Source: Bacteroidales bacterium (GTDB lineage: Bacteria > Bacteroidota > Bacteroidia > Bacteroidales > VadinHA17). Taken from it: a stretch of DNA of 6,203 nt. Below the pieces are notes generated by a model, which worked only from the letters and a program-made list of their open reading frames with translations, had not been told where the DNA came from and made no database searches. A program made the position numbers and the translations under genes. Numbering within the stretch: position 1 is the first letter of the stretch; every line of letters starts with the position of its first letter. Shown piece after piece: positions 4,541-6,203 of this stretch. The stretch lies in contig WFRO01000274.1 in assembly GCA_015486475.1 (NCBI GenBank), positions 1 through 6,203 of the forward strand, in the 5' to 3' direction.

Positions 4541-6203
4541 TTATGCCTTCTCTCCGCTTTCCTTTTTTTCTCCGGTCTTCTTCTCTTTCCCGTTATCTCC
4601 GGAAAAAGGTTTCAGGACACCCTGCTGCGCCTCATCCCTGCCGGCATTCTTCTGTTCATCCGTTGCATTTTCTTTCCCCCTGTCAACGGCAGCTGTTTTG
4701 GTTCTGCCTGTTTTACCTTTTTTCTTCCCGTTGACAGCCAGGGGCAGGTCTTTCATGTTCTTCCTTTCGCCGAAGATCCTCACCAGGTCTTCGGAGAAGA
4801 TCACCTCTTTCTCCAGCAGCAGCTCGGCCAGCTCTCTGTGCTTCTCCTTGTTCTTTCTCAGGATATCCTTGGCCCGTTCATATGCTTTTTCCACCAGATC
4901 CTTCACTTCCTGATCGATCGTCTCTGCCGTGCGTTCGCTGTATGGTTTGGTGAAGCCGTACTCGTTCTGGCCTGTGGAGTCATAAAAGCTGATCGTACCG
5001 ATCTTTTCGCTCATCCCGAAGTAGGATACCATGGCATACGACTGTTTGGTCACCTTCTCCAGATCGTTGAGGGCGCCTGTCGAGATCGTCCCGAAGACCA
5101 CCTCTTCGGCAGCACGTCCGCCCAGGGCGGCACAGATCTCGTCGAACATCTGTTCGCGGGTGGTGATCTGCCGCTCTTCGGGCAGGTACCAGGCAGCACC
5201 CAGCGACTGGCCCCGCGGCACGATGGTCACCTTCACCAGGGGATGAGCATGTTCGAGCAGCCAGCTCACCGTGGCATGACCCGCCTCATGATAGGCGATG
5301 GTCGTCTTCTCTTCCATGGTGATGATGCGGTTCTTACGCTCCAGTCCTCCGATGATGCGGTCGATGGCATCCATGAAATCCTGCATGTGCACGCTCTTCT
5401 TGCCTTTCCGGGCAGCTATCAGAGCCGACTCGTTGCAGATGTTGGCAATGTCCGCTCCCGAGAAACCGGGGGTCTGCCGCGCCAGCATTTCCACGTCAAT
5501 ATCCTTGCCCAGTTTGATGGGTTTCATGTGTACTTTGAAGATCTCCTTCCGTTCGTTCAGGTCGGGTAGCTCCACATGTATCTGCCGGTCAAAACGGCCT
5601 GCACGCAGAAGGGCTTTGTCAAGGATATCGGCCCTGTTGGTGGCGGCAAGGATGATCACGCCGGCATTGCTGCCGAAGCCGTCCATCTCGGTGAGCAGCT
5701 GGTTGAGCGTATTCTCCCGCTCGTCATTAGCCCCGAAATTGGGATTACGCCCGCGGGCCCGTCCCACAGCATCTATCTCATCGATGAAAACGATGCAGGG
5801 AGCTTTCTCCTTGGCCTGCTTGAAGAGGTCGCGCACACGCGAAGCCCCCACACCCACGAACATCTCCACGAAATCAGAACCCGAGATGGAGAAGAAAGGC
5901 ACATTGGCCTCTCCCGCCACCGCCTTGGCCAGAAGGGTCTTGCCCGTACCAGGAGGACCTACCAGCAAAGCACCCTTGGGGATCTTGCCCCCCAGGCTCG
6001 TATATTTTTGGGGATTCTTCAGGAAATCCACGATCTCCTTCACCTCCACCTTGGCCTCTTCCAACCCTGCCACATCTTTGAAGTCGACCTTTACATGCGA
6101 GTCTTTGTCAAAGATCTTGGCCTTCGACTTGCCCACACTGAAGATGTTGCCTCCGCCACCGCCGGCACCGCCCCCCATGCGGCGGAAGATAAAGATCCAG
6201 ATA
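4541..6203 (-). CDS. ftsH: ATP-dependent zinc metalloprotease FtsH (5' end outside window)
   Basis: A membrane-anchored hexameric AAA+ protease that extracts and degrades misfolded membrane proteins and some short-lived cytosolic regulators. The frame stays open to the right edge, reading IWIFIFRR before the Met at 6178, so that Met is internal and the N-terminal membrane and periplasmic part is missing. Counting from that Met: a Gly-rich linker (2-10), Walker A GPPGTGKT at 74-81, pore motif FVG at 107-109, Walker B with D133-E134, second region of homology with GRFDR at 194-198 (arginine fingers R195 and R198), zinc-binding HEAGH at 297-301, and third ligand probably D372 in TGALND. All catalytic residues are present. 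The second region of homology reads LLRAGRFDR rather than the more common LLRPGRFDR. A hydrophilic Lys/Glu-rich tail fills about 475-545. It is followed after 14 bases by the DUF2007 gene. Confidence 0.98.
   Translation of the reverse strand, partial: IWIFIFRRMGGGAGGGGGNIFSVGKSKAKIFDKDSHVKVDFKDVAGLEEAKVEVKEIVDFLKNPQKYTSLGGKIPKGALLVGPPGTGKTLLAKAVAGEANVPFFSISGSDFVEMFVGVGASRVRDLFKQAKEKAPCIVFIDEIDAVGRARGRNPNFGANDERENTLNQLLTEMDGFGSNAGVIILAATNRADILDKALLRAGRFDRQIHVELPDLNERKEIFKVHMKPIKLGKDIDVEMLARQTPGFSGADIANICNESALIAARKGKKSVHMQDFMDAIDRIIGGLERKNRIITMEEKTTIAYHEAGHATVSWLLEHAHPLVKVTIVPRGQSLGAAWYLPEERQITTREQMFDEICAALGGRAAEEVVFGTISTGALNDLEKVTKQSYAMVSYFGMSEKIGTISFYDSTGQNEYGFTKPYSERTAETIDQEVKDLVEKAYERAKDILRKNKEKHRELAELLLEKEVIFSEDLVRIFGERKNMKDLPLAVNGKKKGKTGRTKTAAVDRGKENATDEQKNAGRDEAQQGVLKPFSGDNGKEKKTGEKKESGEKA

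Noticed and set aside
4838..5569. Plus-strand open frame of 243 codons opposite ftsH
   Set aside because: It lies wholly antisense to the conserved AAA+ and protease domains of FtsH and shows no recognisable domain or Shine-Dalgarno.
6176..6178. ATG at 6178 as the true start of ftsH
   Set aside because: The frame stays open to the window edge with a membrane-like IWIFIFRR before it, and FtsH needs its N-terminal membrane anchor, so the gene begins outside the window.

Overview
The window looks like chromosomal DNA of a Bacteroidota bacterium, probably an environmental Bacteroidales-like lineage. Four things support this. A small DUF4492-type gene lies directly before cydAB. A secreted protein ends in a PKD domain plus a gliding-motility / type IX secretion type B sorting domain. 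A promoter matches the Bacteroidota TTTG / TAnnTTTG pattern. The ftsH–DUF2007–cdsA order and the FtsH sequence also fit. Most genes lack a clear Shine-Dalgarno sequence, which is usual for the phylum; hsp20 and cydB are exceptions.

Layout from left to right. Positions 1-1809 (minus strand) hold a respiratory operon: a 70-aa DUF4492 membrane protein, cydA (cytochrome bd oxidase subunit I), and the first ten codons of cydB, which leaves the window. A good promoter lies just upstream at 1838-1868. Positions 1897-2466 (minus) encode a small secreted protein: signal peptide, one PKD domain and a type B sorting domain. Positions 2467-2903 are non-coding between divergent genes and are the most unusual part. 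Two matching tandem heptamer arrays (GTTCGTG-type) flank an 88-nt block made of two strong hairpins around a 12-bp palindrome, followed by a 7-bp dyad and an octamer array. Positions 2904-3338 (plus) encode an Hsp20 small heat-shock protein with a strong Shine-Dalgarno sequence, ending at a rho-independent terminator (3401-3427) shared with the convergent operon. Positions 3433-6203 (minus) hold ftsH (5' end outside the window), a DUF2007 gene and cdsA, closely packed and probably co-transcribed.

Functionally, the window combines high-affinity oxygen respiration (cydAB), membrane protein quality control (FtsH), CDP-diacylglycerol synthesis for phospholipids (CdsA), protein-aggregation protection (Hsp20) and one probable surface or secreted T9SS cargo. 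The genes are mostly ordinary core functions. I found no defence system, CRISPR array, RNA gene or complete mobile element. The best candidate for something undescribed is the hairpin block inside the heptamer array; the DUF4492 protein as a possible bd-oxidase accessory subunit is second.
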